Shown: piece after piece, positions 9,643 through 17,497 of the stretch | Layout of the letters: every line of letters begins with the position of its first letter | Numbering within the stretch: position 1 is the first letter of the stretch | DNA from: Verrucomicrobiaceae bacterium | Lineage (GTDB): Bacteria > Verrucomicrobiota > Verrucomicrobiia > Verrucomicrobiales > Verrucomicrobiaceae | Assembly (NCBI GenBank): GCA_027489965.1 | Contig: JAIXZA010000010.1 | Coordinates: 1 to 64,000 of the forward strand | DNA length: 64,000 bases | Direction of reading: 5' to 3' | Position numbers and translations under genes: made by a program | The notes under the pieces: model-generated | The model's input: the letters and a program-made list of their open reading frames with translations, nothing else | What the model was told of the DNA's origin: nothing | Databases searched by the model: none

Positions 9643-10989
9643 TCAGGTGTAGCGGGCATATTGGCGGTGCTGTGGCAGGAAGAAGTCATGCAGCAGACGA
9701 TCCACCTGCAGCAAACCATTCCGCGTGAGCGTGATGTCTTGATCCGTGAGTGTGGCAAAGCCTTGTTTGGCCAGAGACTCGAGCTGCGGGGCAAAGAACT
9801 GTCGGGGGCTCTGATTGAACTTGTTTTGGTAGTATTCAAAAGCGCTGTGCCCAAGCTTCAACTTCAGGATGAACTCGCGCACGAATCGTTCTTCGGCATT
9901 GGTTTGATAGGCACGGAAGATCGGCATTTGGCCGGCATCCAGCGCCTGCATGTAAGGGCCCACGTCGGCCTGATTTTGGTAATGAACACCGCCGAGATGG
10001 CCAAAGGAGGCCACGCCACAGCTTAGTAAATCGGCACCTTCCCAAAGGGCATCCCGATACACAAACTTGATGCGTTCAGGATCTTTCACCACGGTGTAGG
10101 CACTGGTCACCGTGTAGCCCGCTTTGACAAATTCATCAAACGCATAGCTCACCCAATCCCGCTTCGTCTGCCAGTCGGCTACGGGAGCAGTCACCTTGCC
10201 TTCAGCCTTCATCTGCTGATACATGGTGGTATTGTAAGGCACCTCCATTTGGTAGATGGTCACGGCGTCTGGCCCGAGCTGCACGGCTTTAGCCACCGTA
10301 TCTTTCCAGTTGGCCTCAGTCTCATTCATCATGCCTGCGATGAGGTCGATATTGATGTGCTCAAACCCAAGTGTGCGGGCAAAGCGATAGGCTTTATCAA
10401 TCTCGCCACTGCGGTGGGCGCGACCATTGGTTTCGAGAATATGATCGTCAAAATTCTCGACGCCAAGGCTCAGGCGCGTGACGCCGATTTCGCGGATACC
10501 GGTGAGCTTGGTTTCGCTCAGCGTTCCTGGTTCAGCCTCAAAGGCAACTTCCGCTGCGCCATCCCAGCTGACCAGATCCTTCATGCGATTCGTCAGATCT
10601 TTCAGCTGTGGCACACTCAGGTAACTGGGAGTTCCGCCTCCGAAGTAAACGAAGTGTGCCTTGCGACCTGCCAGATAGGGTTGTTTGGCAAAGCGCTCCA
10701 TCTCACGCATGCCGGCGTCGATGTAGGCCTTCACTTCCTGGGCATTCTTATCGGTGTAAACCTTGAAGTAGCAGAAGTGGCAGCGTTTCCGGCAAAAAGG
10801 GATGTGGAAATACACGCCGAGTGGCACGTTCTCGGGTGCGGGCGTTTGCAGCATGGCCTCCACCACGGGGACTTGATCGGGTTTCCAAAAAGAGAACGGC
10901 GGGTAGTTGGAAACAAAGTAGTTTCCGGCCTCGGTCTGATCGACCTTCTTTTCGGCGGCGGTTGGGGGGACTTCCAAAGGGGTGGACAT
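9643..10989 (-). CDS. HemN/HemW-like radical SAM protein
   Basis: A 448-residue radical SAM enzyme. The iron-sulphur ligands are in FCRKRCHFCYF (CxxxCxxC, residues about 65-72), followed by YFGGGTPSYLS, the SAM-binding GGTP motif, and LSLGVENFDDHILETNGRAH typical of the coproporphyrinogen oxidase-like branch. The C-terminal part (HLGGVHYQNQADVGPYMQAL and the helical tail) also fits that family. It need not be the haem enzyme: related proteins are haem chaperones (HemW), methylases or cyclopropanases. It is the first gene of an apparent operon with a chorismate-lyase-like gene and an MMPL exporter, pointing to a specialised-metabolite role. Confidence 0.75.
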   Translation of the reverse strand: MSTPLEVPPTAAEKKVDQTEAGNYFVSNYPPFSFWKPDQVPVVEAMLQTPAPENVPLGVYFHIPFCRKRCHFCYFKVYTDKNAQEVKAYIDAGMREMERFAKQPYLAGRKAHFVYFGGGTPSYLSVPQLKDLTNRMKDLVSWDGAAEVAFEAEPGTLSETKLTGIREIGVTRLSLGVENFDDHILETNGRAHRSGEIDKAYRFARTLGFEHINIDLIAGMMNETEANWKDTVAKAVQLGPDAVTIYQMEVPYNTTMYQQMKAEGKVTAPVADWQTKRDWVSYAFDEFVKAGYTVTSAYTVVKDPERIKFVYRDALWEGADLLSCGVASFGHLGGVHYQNQADVGPYMQALDAGQMPIFRAYQTNAEERFVREFILKLKLGHSAFEYYQNKFNQSPRQFFAPQLESLAKQGFATLTDQDITLTRNGLLQVDRLLHDFFLPQHRQYARYT

Positions 10990-11176
10990 GGCTAAGAGTG
11001 CAACGTGCCCGACAGCCTAGTCATGCATTTAAAAACTGTCAGCAAGGAAAGTGAGAATGAATTCAGCCGAGTTCAGGTCGGAGTCGGTCAACTTTTCTAT
11101 CACCTGTCTCAGATTCGCGGGCCTTGGCGAGAAGACCTCGGTTTTAAGTTGATTGTCAACGGGACGCTTGGCATTA

Positions 11177-11203
11177 GATGATGTGAGCTTTGATCTGCGT
11201 CAG
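11177..11203 (+). repeat. 27-bp exact copy of the start of the downstream ABC ATPase gene
   Basis: Bases 11177-11203 are identical to 16664-16690, inside the ABC transporter ATPase gene, and the neighbouring bases are also similar. In frame this encodes LDDVSFDLRQ, the usual start of an ABC ATPase domain. There is no ATPase gene here: the similarity stops before any Walker A motif and the frame ends soon after at a TGA. It looks like a gene remnant or a small duplication in the 288-bp gap before the WYL regulator. Confidence 0.7.
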
Positions 11204-11277
11204 CGGGACGAGCCACTCTGTGATGCCATGATGCTGAAAAAGTGAACAAGTTGACTCCAGTTTCATGAGGATAAGCG

Positions 11278-12114
11278 CTAGCGCTTGATCTCGATCACTT
11301 TTGCCACCTCCAAGTTTCCGCTACGCATCGGCAGGCGTAGATGCGCCAGCGTGTAGTCCACCATCGCTCGGCGCACGCGTAGGGTCAGGCGGCCGCCCTC
11401 CATGCCGTAATCCGCCGCGATGGTCTCCCGCTGCTCTGCCGAGAGCTTCGGATGCGGAGCAAAGGTCAGCTCCTCCCAGGTGTCCCAATCCACATCAGTC
11501 TCCGGCAGCACCGCCTTCTCCGTCGGCCATTCCGCCTCCAGGATGCGGCTGAGCACGAAGTCCGCCCAGTGCTCCCCGCTCTCGCTCCAGCAGCGCACAT
11601 GCCAGCGGTAGCCATCGTGCCCCAGCGCGTGTGGCATGATCCAGCGCCAGGCCACCGGCTTCCCGCTCATGGTCTGGTACTTCACCCGCAGCCGCAGCCC
11701 ATGCAGTACAGCTTGAAAAACCGCCCGCAAGACCGCCGCTGTGGCCGTCCGCTTCGGCAAAGTCACCCACGCAACCGGCCCCGGATTCCCCGCCGCCTCG
11801 GTTGGAGTGAGTGTTTTCCACGGTGCAGGGCCTAGACCCAGAAAGAGCGCCACAGCCTCCTCCAGCGAGGGCTCATGCAGTACGCAGCTCATGTCAGGAG
11901 CGCCCTCGTAGCGTTTGCGGTTCAGGTTGTAGATCAAGGCTTTGGGGCTCAGCTCCTGAAACTTTTGCAAGTCCGATGTCGCCTGGGCCGATGACAGCCC
12001 AAAGGCTGTCATGAGGTCCTGCCGATTCACCGAGCCGCGCCAAAACGCCGACTTCTCGACGAAGCGAAGCCGCTCCATCGCCGCCCATTGATTTTCATTG
12101 GTAGCATTACCCAT
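11278..12114 (-). CDS. WYL-domain transcriptional regulator
   Basis: A 278-residue DNA-binding regulator. Residues about 10-70 form a winged-helix region (RLRFVEKSAFWRGSVNRQDLM, AFGLSSAQATSDLQKFQEL). A WYL-like beta-domain follows around residues 135-200, with VKYQTMSGKPVAWRWIMPHALGHDGYRWHVRCWSE, and a WCX-like C-terminal part (LTLRVRRAMVDYTLAHL). WYL proteins bind nucleic-acid ligands and often repress defence operons (BrxR/CapW type). It is divergent, by 100 bp, from a run of nuclease-like genes, so it is the natural candidate for their regulator. The short sequence CGTTAAAAACG just upstream of its start is a possible operator. Confidence 0.82.
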   Translation of the reverse strand: MGNATNENQWAAMERLRFVEKSAFWRGSVNRQDLMTAFGLSSAQATSDLQKFQELSPKALIYNLNRKRYEGAPDMSCVLHEPSLEEAVALFLGLGPAPWKTLTPTEAAGNPGPVAWVTLPKRTATAAVLRAVFQAVLHGLRLRVKYQTMSGKPVAWRWIMPHALGHDGYRWHVRCWSESGEHWADFVLSRILEAEWPTEKAVLPETDVDWDTWEELTFAPHPKLSAEQRETIAADYGMEGGRLTLRVRRAMVDYTLAHLRLPMRSGNLEVAKVIEIKR

Positions 12115-12214
12115 CGTTAAAAACGTTTGATCTGTTTATGTATTGCGTCCATAGCATCACGACGCACCGCCGAGCAAACACCACAAACCAAGTCCCTCAA
12201 GCCACCTTTTTCCA

Positions 12215-12895
12215 ATGACCACCCTGCACACGCTCTATCAAAGGCATCATGCGCAGATGATCGCCGTGCGTGAGCGGTTTCCAGATGAGGAGCTTTACGG
12301 CCCCCTGCTCTGCGCCCCGACCACCTACTTTGATCAGCCGAGCCGACTGCTCGTCATCGGCCAGGAAACCAACGGCTGGGCCTGCAATCCTCGTGACCTC
12401 GACGGCCAGCTCGCTGCCTATCGTGATTTCAATGTGGGTGAAAACTGGCGCATGTCACCCTTCTGGCAGCTCACCCGCAAGATTGAAGCCCTGCTGGGCA
12501 TCGCCCCCTGCTCCTGCGCTTGGACCAATCTCAACCGCTACGACCAAGATCACCGACCACCGAAAGGCGCAGTGCTCACGGAGATCTCCACGCTCGACTT
12601 CCTCGTGCGAGAAGAGATCACCGCCTTGCGCCCCGACGTGTGCATCTTCTTCACCAATCGAAAGCACGACTCCCGCCTCCGCGCGATCTATAACGGATTG
12701 GTCTTCCAGAACATCCCCGGCCTGCCGCCCAGCCATTTCAGTCGCCTGATCCATCCCGACCTGCCCGCCCTCACCATTCGCACGCCACACCCGAAATCAG
12801 TACGGCTCAGAAAGCTTGAGCCAGTATTGCTGGAAGCCTTACGCCTGAGCTTTCATCATCAGCATGTCGGGCTATCGCTAGGAACAGAAGACTGA
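12215..12895 (+). CDS. Uracil-DNA-glycosylase-fold-like protein
   Basis: A 226-residue protein of uncertain family. LLVIGQETNGW (about residues 46-56) and TIRTPHPKSVRL (about 190-200) resemble motif 1 (GQDPY-like) and motif 2 (HPS-like) of the uracil-DNA glycosylase superfamily, and LRPDVCIFFTN between them matches the central strand of that fold. The catalytic Asp is not evident, since GQET replaces GQDP, so base excision cannot be claimed. It is the first gene divergent from the WYL regulator and is followed by a PD-(D/E)XK-like gene 44 bp later. A role in nucleic-acid recognition within a defence-like locus is inferred. Confidence 0.5.
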   Translation: MTTLHTLYQRHHAQMIAVRERFPDEELYGPLLCAPTTYFDQPSRLLVIGQETNGWACNPRDLDGQLAAYRDFNVGENWRMSPFWQLTRKIEALLGIAPCSCAWTNLNRYDQDHRPPKGAVLTEISTLDFLVREEITALRPDVCIFFTNRKHDSRLRAIYNGLVFQNIPGLPPSHFSRLIHPDLPALTIRTPHPKSVRLRKLEPVLLEALRLSFHHQHVGLSLGTED

Positions 12896-12939
12896 ACTAT
12901 TTTGGCTCTGACAAAGTAGCTAAATCACCACCCAAACGA

Positions 12940-13617
12940 ATGCTCGGCAAATACATCTACCACTGCGAAGACTCTCTGACGGCCGCTGTCTTCAGCCACC
13001 TGCTCCATTTACCCGTGGAAGTGTTTTGGACTCTTCTTCGAAGCGCATGTTACAGTTCTGGACTGCCAGCATCCGTGAGTGAACCTGAAACTGTTCAGTT
13101 CTTACCTTCATGGGATCCGACTGGCACTCAGAATGAAGCTCGAGTGATCCCAGATCTGTTCATCAGGTTTCCTGAGCTTGACCTCATCATAGAGGCCAAA
13201 CGGTGGGACATTCCGATGCAGGACCCAGAGCAATGGAAGAGGGAACTCATCGCCTATCACAACGTATATGGTAAGGACGACCGCCTTGTCGCACTATTAG
13301 CTCTTGGTGGACTACACTCTCACGAAAGCGAGAAACTAGATGTTCCCGGACACGACTGTAAAGTTCACAAATGTAGTTGGAACGACCTGCTTAACACATG
13401 TCAAAAAAAGATCGACGAGCTTGAGCGTCCTTTGCCGACTTCAAGTCATGTGTCAGCTCAAGTGAGAATCCTGAAACACTTGGTGGAGTTGTTTGGGTGG
13501 CATGATTTCAGGGTGATCCATTGGTTCGATCCTGAGGCATTTAAACCGTACCTCCTGCCAAACTCAACCGAAGGGCATCAAAGCCTATTAAATAAGCTCC
13601 GTGAACAAATACACTGA
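12940..13617 (+). CDS. PD-(D/E)XK nuclease-like protein
   Basis: A 225-residue protein. The stretch ARVIPDLFIRFPELDLIIEAKRWD (residues about 68-91, with D73 and E86-A-K88) has the layout of a PD-(D/E)XK nuclease core: an acidic residue on one strand, then a hydrophobic strand ending in E-x-K. The N-terminal helix (SLTAAVFSHLLHLP) and the following QWKRELIAYHNVY are also compatible with that fold. It is separated from the next gene by only 3 bp, implying translational coupling. Base composition is more AT-rich than the flanking housekeeping genes, which hints at recent transfer. Whether it cuts DNA or RNA is unknown. Confidence 0.6.
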   Translation: MLGKYIYHCEDSLTAAVFSHLLHLPVEVFWTLLRSACYSSGLPASVSEPETVQFLPSWDPTGTQNEARVIPDLFIRFPELDLIIEAKRWDIPMQDPEQWKRELIAYHNVYGKDDRLVALLALGGLHSHESEKLDVPGHDCKVHKCSWNDLLNTCQKKIDELERPLPTSSHVSAQVRILKHLVELFGWHDFRVIHWFDPEAFKPYLLPNSTEGHQSLLNKLREQIH

Positions 13618-13620
13618 CCT

Positions 13621-14265
13621 ATGAACGAACTGACGAAAAACTCCCTCGACCAAGTGCTCCTGGATACCCGCAAGGCCTACCGACTTCTTCATGCTTACCA
13701 ACGCTGGATCATAGATGCAGTGACGTATCTTGGATCTCAGTTTGATCTGGAGTACAATGGAGGAGCCACCAGATTCTCCTGCAACAACATTCACTCCAAC
13801 AGCAAGAATGCTTCCTTTTCGTCTTGGGATTGGTTGCCCTTTTTAATCTTTGAATTTCACTACCTCAAAAAATTGGAGTGCGGAGGCACCTTCAGCCTCT
13901 CATGTTTTATCTTGAGTGACACAGGTTACTTCGAGGGAGGAAATGAACATGACGACAAAGAGTCAGTATCAGATTTTGCCAGTGTGGCTGATTCTTCCAG
14001 CAAAGCGGCCTTTATACTTCGCCATGGGCATTATGAACCTGAATGGCAGTTCTTGAATGACAAAGAAGACGTGCAAAAACTCTTGGCTAACAACTCGTTG
14101 CCTGAAGCTCTGAAACAGCGAGGTTTTGTCGCCAAGTGTTATGATCTAGCTTCTTTCGAAAATGAGTCATCCATCAACAAAATCAGGGACGAGCTTCTTG
14201 AGCTAGCGAAGGAAAATAAACTTCCTCTTTCGCTCAAAAGACTAGACCAAGAGGACACCAAATAG
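13621..14265 (+). CDS. Unknown partner of the PD-(D/E)XK-like protein (214 aa)
   Basis: I do not recognise this family. The protein has no signal peptide or membrane helix. It starts with a helical stretch (LDQVLLDTRKAYRLLHAYQRWIIDA), has a central aromatic-rich part (SSWDWLPFLIFEFHYLKKL) and an acidic linker with a cluster of Glu and Asp, and ends in a charged helix. The start at 13621 lies three bases after the stop of the nuclease-like gene, so the two proteins are probably made together and may act as a pair, for example as nuclease and modulator. AT content is high, as in the gene before it. Confidence 0.6.
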   Translation: MNELTKNSLDQVLLDTRKAYRLLHAYQRWIIDAVTYLGSQFDLEYNGGATRFSCNNIHSNSKNASFSSWDWLPFLIFEFHYLKKLECGGTFSLSCFILSDTGYFEGGNEHDDKESVSDFASVADSSSKAAFILRHGHYEPEWQFLNDKEDVQKLLANNSLPEALKQRGFVAKCYDLASFENESSINKIRDELLELAKENKLPLSLKRLDQEDTK

Positions 14266-14397
14266 GCACTCCAGATGCAGCTCAGACTCATGCCCATTCG
14301 CTGCGGCCAGATCGCTGCGGTGAAACTGTAGGCTTCGGCAAAATGAAGAGCAACAACGGCCAGCGTCCGCAAACTCTCAAATGAACAAGAATTGTCC

Positions 14398-14742
14398 ATG
14401 AAGCCCACCATCACAGTAGCCGTATGTCATGTCGGTGGGTCCCTATCCTGTGCTGCCGTCGCAAATGAAGAGGATGGATCACTAGCTGTGCTTGGAGATG
14501 CAAGCATCAAGCTTGAATCAGGCTCATCCATGTCGGATGCCGTCAATCGGCTGCTCGTCAATGCTGAGCACCAGACGGAGGTCATGATCCGCGAAGTCAT
14601 TTTCCAAGGCTGCGGGGAAAGCTCACGCGCTATCGAAAAAGCGATGATCGAGCTGCCGCTGCACGTCATTCCTACCAGTCATCAAGCGGTAGATGCCATC
14701 GGACTGGCTCTGTGGTGGGCTGGGTCTAGCAGTGCAAGCTAA
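14398..14742 (+). CDS. Small hypothetical protein, possibly RNase H-fold-like
   Basis: About 114 residues from the ATG at 14398 (a TTG six bases earlier is an alternative start). The N-terminal strand pattern TITVAVCHVGGSLSCAAVA and the C-terminal helix HQAVDAIGLALWWAG recall the first strand and last helix of RuvC/YqgF-type RNase H-fold proteins, but the catalytic acidic residues are not clearly conserved. The similarity is weak and may be chance. It sits between the nuclease-like pair and the DnaQ-like genes in the same orientation, about 130 bp after the former and 50 bp before the latter. Confidence 0.4.
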   Translation: MKPTITVAVCHVGGSLSCAAVANEEDGSLAVLGDASIKLESGSSMSDAVNRLLVNAEHQTEVMIREVIFQGCGESSRAIEKAMIELPLHVIPTSHQAVDAIGLALWWAGSSSAS

Positions 14743-14794
14743 GCCCTTCATCATGCTCTTGCCCCAAAAGTGGGCTTTCCCAATTTCTCACTCC

Positions 14795-15379
14795 ATGAAC
14801 ATCATCATCTTCGACCTCGAAACCACGGGCCTGTCGCCTTACTCGAATGAGATCATCCAGATCGCGGCGGTGAAGGTGCGGGCGGGGGGCTGGGATGAGG
14901 GGGAGCATTTTGACACCTTTGTGCGGCCTCGGCAGCGGGTGCCGGGCTTCATCACGGGGCTGACGGGGATCACGCAGGCGCAAGTGGCGCAGGCTCCTTC
15001 ACCAGGGGAGGCGCTGATGAGTTTCTCCCGCTTTGTGGGCACGGAGGAGGCGATGCTGATCGCGCACAATGGGCCGAACTTTGACATGCGCTTCATCGCG
15101 GAGAACTGCACCCGCCATGGGCTGCCGGTGCGGGAGACGGCGATGCTGGATTCGCGGGCGTTTTCCCGGAAGATCTGGGGCTGGCGCGGTGGTCATGGCC
15201 TGGACCCGATCCTGCATCGGCTTGGCCTATCCACCGCAGGTGTGAAACGCCACGATGCACGAGGAGATGTGCAACTGCTGGCCCAGGCGGTGCGCAAGAT
15301 GTGGGGGCAGCTCGTGCCGGATTTCCAGAGCTGTCCGGTGGCGACGAAGACCGGAGTGATCCCAGCACTGAACCCATGA
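14795..15379 (+). CDS. DnaQ-like 3'-5' exonuclease (complete DEDDh site), first of three paralogues
   Basis: A 194-residue exonuclease-domain protein. The start at 14795 gives MNIIIFDLETTG, so Exo I supplies D7 and E9; Exo II is AHNGPNFDMRF with D97; Exo III is KRHDARGD with H153 and D158. All five DEDDh residues are present, so a 3'-5' exonuclease acting on DNA or RNA ends is likely. The longer frame from 14693 adds 34 residues that belong to no exonuclease and is rejected. Its stop codon overlaps the ATG of the second paralogue (ATGA). The C-terminal pattern PVATKTGVIPAL recurs in both following copies. Confidence 0.85.
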   Translation: MNIIIFDLETTGLSPYSNEIIQIAAVKVRAGGWDEGEHFDTFVRPRQRVPGFITGLTGITQAQVAQAPSPGEALMSFSRFVGTEEAMLIAHNGPNFDMRFIAENCTRHGLPVRETAMLDSRAFSRKIWGWRGGHGLDPILHRLGLSTAGVKRHDARGDVQLLAQAVRKMWGQLVPDFQSCPVATKTGVIPALNP

Positions 15380-15966
15380 ATGTCGTCGTGATTATGGTGC
15401 CAACCACGGGCTTCTCCGTGGCGGAGGATGATGTCTTCTATGTGGGTGCGCGGCGCATGTGCATGGAGACGGGGAATCTGCTGGCAGCGATGGGCACGTT
15501 TGTCAGGCCGGACCGGAGAAGACCGGAGGAGTTCAGAGAGTTGGGCGTCTTTGAAAAGGTGACGGACGAAGAACTGCTGGAACTGCCGACGGTGGTGGAG
15601 GCTCTGCGGGAGCTGTCACAGTTTGTCGGTGAGGATGTCGTGGTGGCTCATCGCGGTCCCATGGACGAGCTGCCGGTCATCCGTGAAAAGTGCGCGCAAC
15701 ATGGACTGGTGACACGTCCGATCAGGGTGCTGGATTCGTGTGACATGGCGCGACGGCTTTTAGGCGACAGTGTCAGCATGTCGATGCGTGAGCTGGCGGT
15801 AAAGTTCCGACTCATCCCGAAAGGAGCAAGGGTGATCGGCCCCGTGCCAAATCTAAAACTGCTGGGAGAGATCGTGCAACGGCTATGGCCGCTGCTACCC
15901 ATGGAGCATGGCCTTTATTCTGTGCCGTATGGGACCGGCGTGCTGCCAGCCATCGAGCCATCATGA
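15376..15966 (+). CDS. Degenerate DnaQ-like paralogue, second of three
   Basis: A 196-residue relative of the preceding exonuclease, translationally coupled to it by an ATGA overlap at 15376-15379. The Exo I motif has become IMVPTTG, losing both the catalytic Asp and Glu; Exo II keeps one Asp (AHRGPMDELP); the Exo III His and Asp are absent (GPVPNLKLLG). The ending YGTGVLPAI still matches the other copies. It is therefore predicted to be catalytically inactive yet has kept an open frame and coupled start, which suggests a retained structural or regulatory role rather than simple decay. Confidence 0.75.
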   Translation: MNVVVIMVPTTGFSVAEDDVFYVGARRMCMETGNLLAAMGTFVRPDRRRPEEFRELGVFEKVTDEELLELPTVVEALRELSQFVGEDVVVAHRGPMDELPVIREKCAQHGLVTRPIRVLDSCDMARRLLGDSVSMSMRELAVKFRLIPKGARVIGPVPNLKLLGEIVQRLWPLLPMEHGLYSVPYGTGVLPAIEPS

Positions 15967-16526
15967 ACATAGTTGTCTTTGATCTGGAAACCAATGGAGC
16001 AGGGGTCTCTCCGAATACGGAGTCGATCATCGCCATCTCTGCCGTCAAGATGGTGGCAGGATGTCTGACCGTGACGGAGACTTTCAACACGCTGATTTTG
16101 AGCCTGCCGACCGTTCCCGGCTGGGTGGACCTGAAACAACTGCGTGAGGCTCCATCACTGAAAGAGGCGCTATTGAACTTCTCCCGATTTGTTGGAGATG
16201 CGCTGCTCATCGCTGAACGCTGCCCATCTGAAAAAATGCCCTTTCTTCATGAAGCATCCCAAAGCCGAGGCCTGCCAATGCGTGAAATACGGGTGATGGA
16301 CTCTGGCGATCTGGCGCGGAAGCTTTGGGGCGACCCATGCCTGAACAGCCTCTACAGCATCGAGAAAAAGCTCCGCCTTAGTGAGCCGCCTACGAGGCTC
16401 TCCCGACTCGCGATCCGCACTCATAGACTCGGCGAGGCCGTGCAGCTCATGTGGCGCGATTTGTCACCTGATTTTACGCAAAGCCCGGTCAACACCTGCA
16501 CGGGATACCTTCCCGATCTTTGGTGA
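15963..16526 (+). CDS. Degenerate DnaQ-like paralogue, third of three
   Basis: A 187-residue third copy, again starting inside the stop of the previous gene (ATGA at 15963-15966). It has the intact Exo I block (FDLETNG, D7 and E9), but the Exo II Asp is replaced (AERCPSEKMPF) and the Exo III Asp is not conserved (THRLGEAVQL). The closing motif PVNTCTGYLPDL matches the other two. On its own it should not be active. The three copies thus have different residues lost, consistent with divergence after tandem duplication. The gene ends 78 bp before the ABC transporter. Confidence 0.75.
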   Translation: MNIVVFDLETNGAGVSPNTESIIAISAVKMVAGCLTVTETFNTLILSLPTVPGWVDLKQLREAPSLKEALLNFSRFVGDALLIAERCPSEKMPFLHEASQSRGLPMREIRVMDSGDLARKLWGDPCLNSLYSIEKKLRLSEPPTRLSRLAIRTHRLGEAVQLMWRDLSPDFTQSPVNTCTGYLPDLW

Positions 16527-16603
16527 AACGTGGTCATCCTTCACTTCAGCTTTGTTCACTCCGAGTTCTTGCCACGCTCCATCTTGCCTGCCATACTGCG
16601 ATA

Positions 16604-17497
16604 ATGGCCCTCCTTGAAGTTCGAAATCTCACCAAACGCTGGCGTAATGACCGCTTAGCTTTGGATGATGTGAGCTTTGATCTGCGTCAGGGGGAGATCC
16701 TCGGTTTGTTGGGTCATAATGGGGCAGGGAAGAGCACTGTTCTGGGCATCACGCTCGGCATGGTGCGACCTGATGGTGGAGAGGTGCGTATCTGCGGTGA
16801 TTCGGTTCAGCAGCACCGGGCGCGGGCGCTGAGCCATGTCGGGGCCATTTATGAGGCAGCTCATTTTTATGATTACCTCACGGGCTGGCAAAATCTCCGC
16901 GTTCTCTGTTCTCTGTCCGGCTGGTGGGATGAAACAGAGGCACGCCGCATCTTGAAACTGGTGAATTTGGGGGAGCGAGCGAATCATAAAACCAAGACTT
17001 ACAGCCATGGCATGAGACAGCGGCTAGCGCTGGCTCAGGCTCTGTTGCCGATGCCGAAATGCTTGCTGCTCGATGAACCCACCGATGGTCTCGATCCTGA
17101 GGGCATTCGTGAGTTTCGTGAATTCGTCATGAAATTGCGCGCCGAGTTTGGCATGACCATTTTGATCAATTCCCATTTGCTTGGTGAAGTCGAGCTGATG
17201 TGTGATCGCTGCGTCATCCTCAAACAAGGTCGAAAAATGTATGAAGGACCGGTGCCATCCCAGGAGAAAAGCCAGTCGGCCTTCATCCTGCAAACGCGAG
17301 ATGTCGTCAAAGCCCGCGAGGTGATTTCTGCTGCGGCTGCTACGATGGACTCTGTGACAAGCAAAGTTGAACTGCCTACGCATACCCTTGGACATGAAAT
17401 GTTGAAGTTGTTGGTGGAGTCGGGAGTGCGAGTGGACTCCTGGCAGCCGTATCAACCCACGCTGGAAGAATTTTATCGTCAGCAGACCGGTCTATGA
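16604..17497 (+). CDS. ABC-2 type transporter ATP-binding protein
   Basis: A 297-residue ATPase that powers the permease encoded next. The start at 16604 (MALLEVRNLTKRW) is the family start; the longer frame from 16520 adds unrelated residues. Walker A is GLLGHNGAGKST, the signature region is KTYSHGMRQRLALAQALL, Walker B is CLLLDEPTDGLDP, and the switch His lies in INSHLLGEVE. The C-terminal extension (about residues 220-297) is usual for ABC-2 exporters. Its stop overlaps the start of the permease (ATGA at 17494-17497). The substrate cannot be read from the sequence. Confidence 0.93.
   Translation: MALLEVRNLTKRWRNDRLALDDVSFDLRQGEILGLLGHNGAGKSTVLGITLGMVRPDGGEVRICGDSVQQHRARALSHVGAIYEAAHFYDYLTGWQNLRVLCSLSGWWDETEARRILKLVNLGERANHKTKTYSHGMRQRLALAQALLPMPKCLLLDEPTDGLDPEGIREFREFVMKLRAEFGMTILINSHLLGEVELMCDRCVILKQGRKMYEGPVPSQEKSQSAFILQTRDVVKAREVISAAAATMDSVTSKVELPTHTLGHEMLKLLVESGVRVDSWQPYQPTLEEFYRQQTGL

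Noticed and set aside
10249..10995. 248-residue plus-strand open frame
   Set aside because: Antisense to the radical SAM gene with its CxxxCxxC motif.
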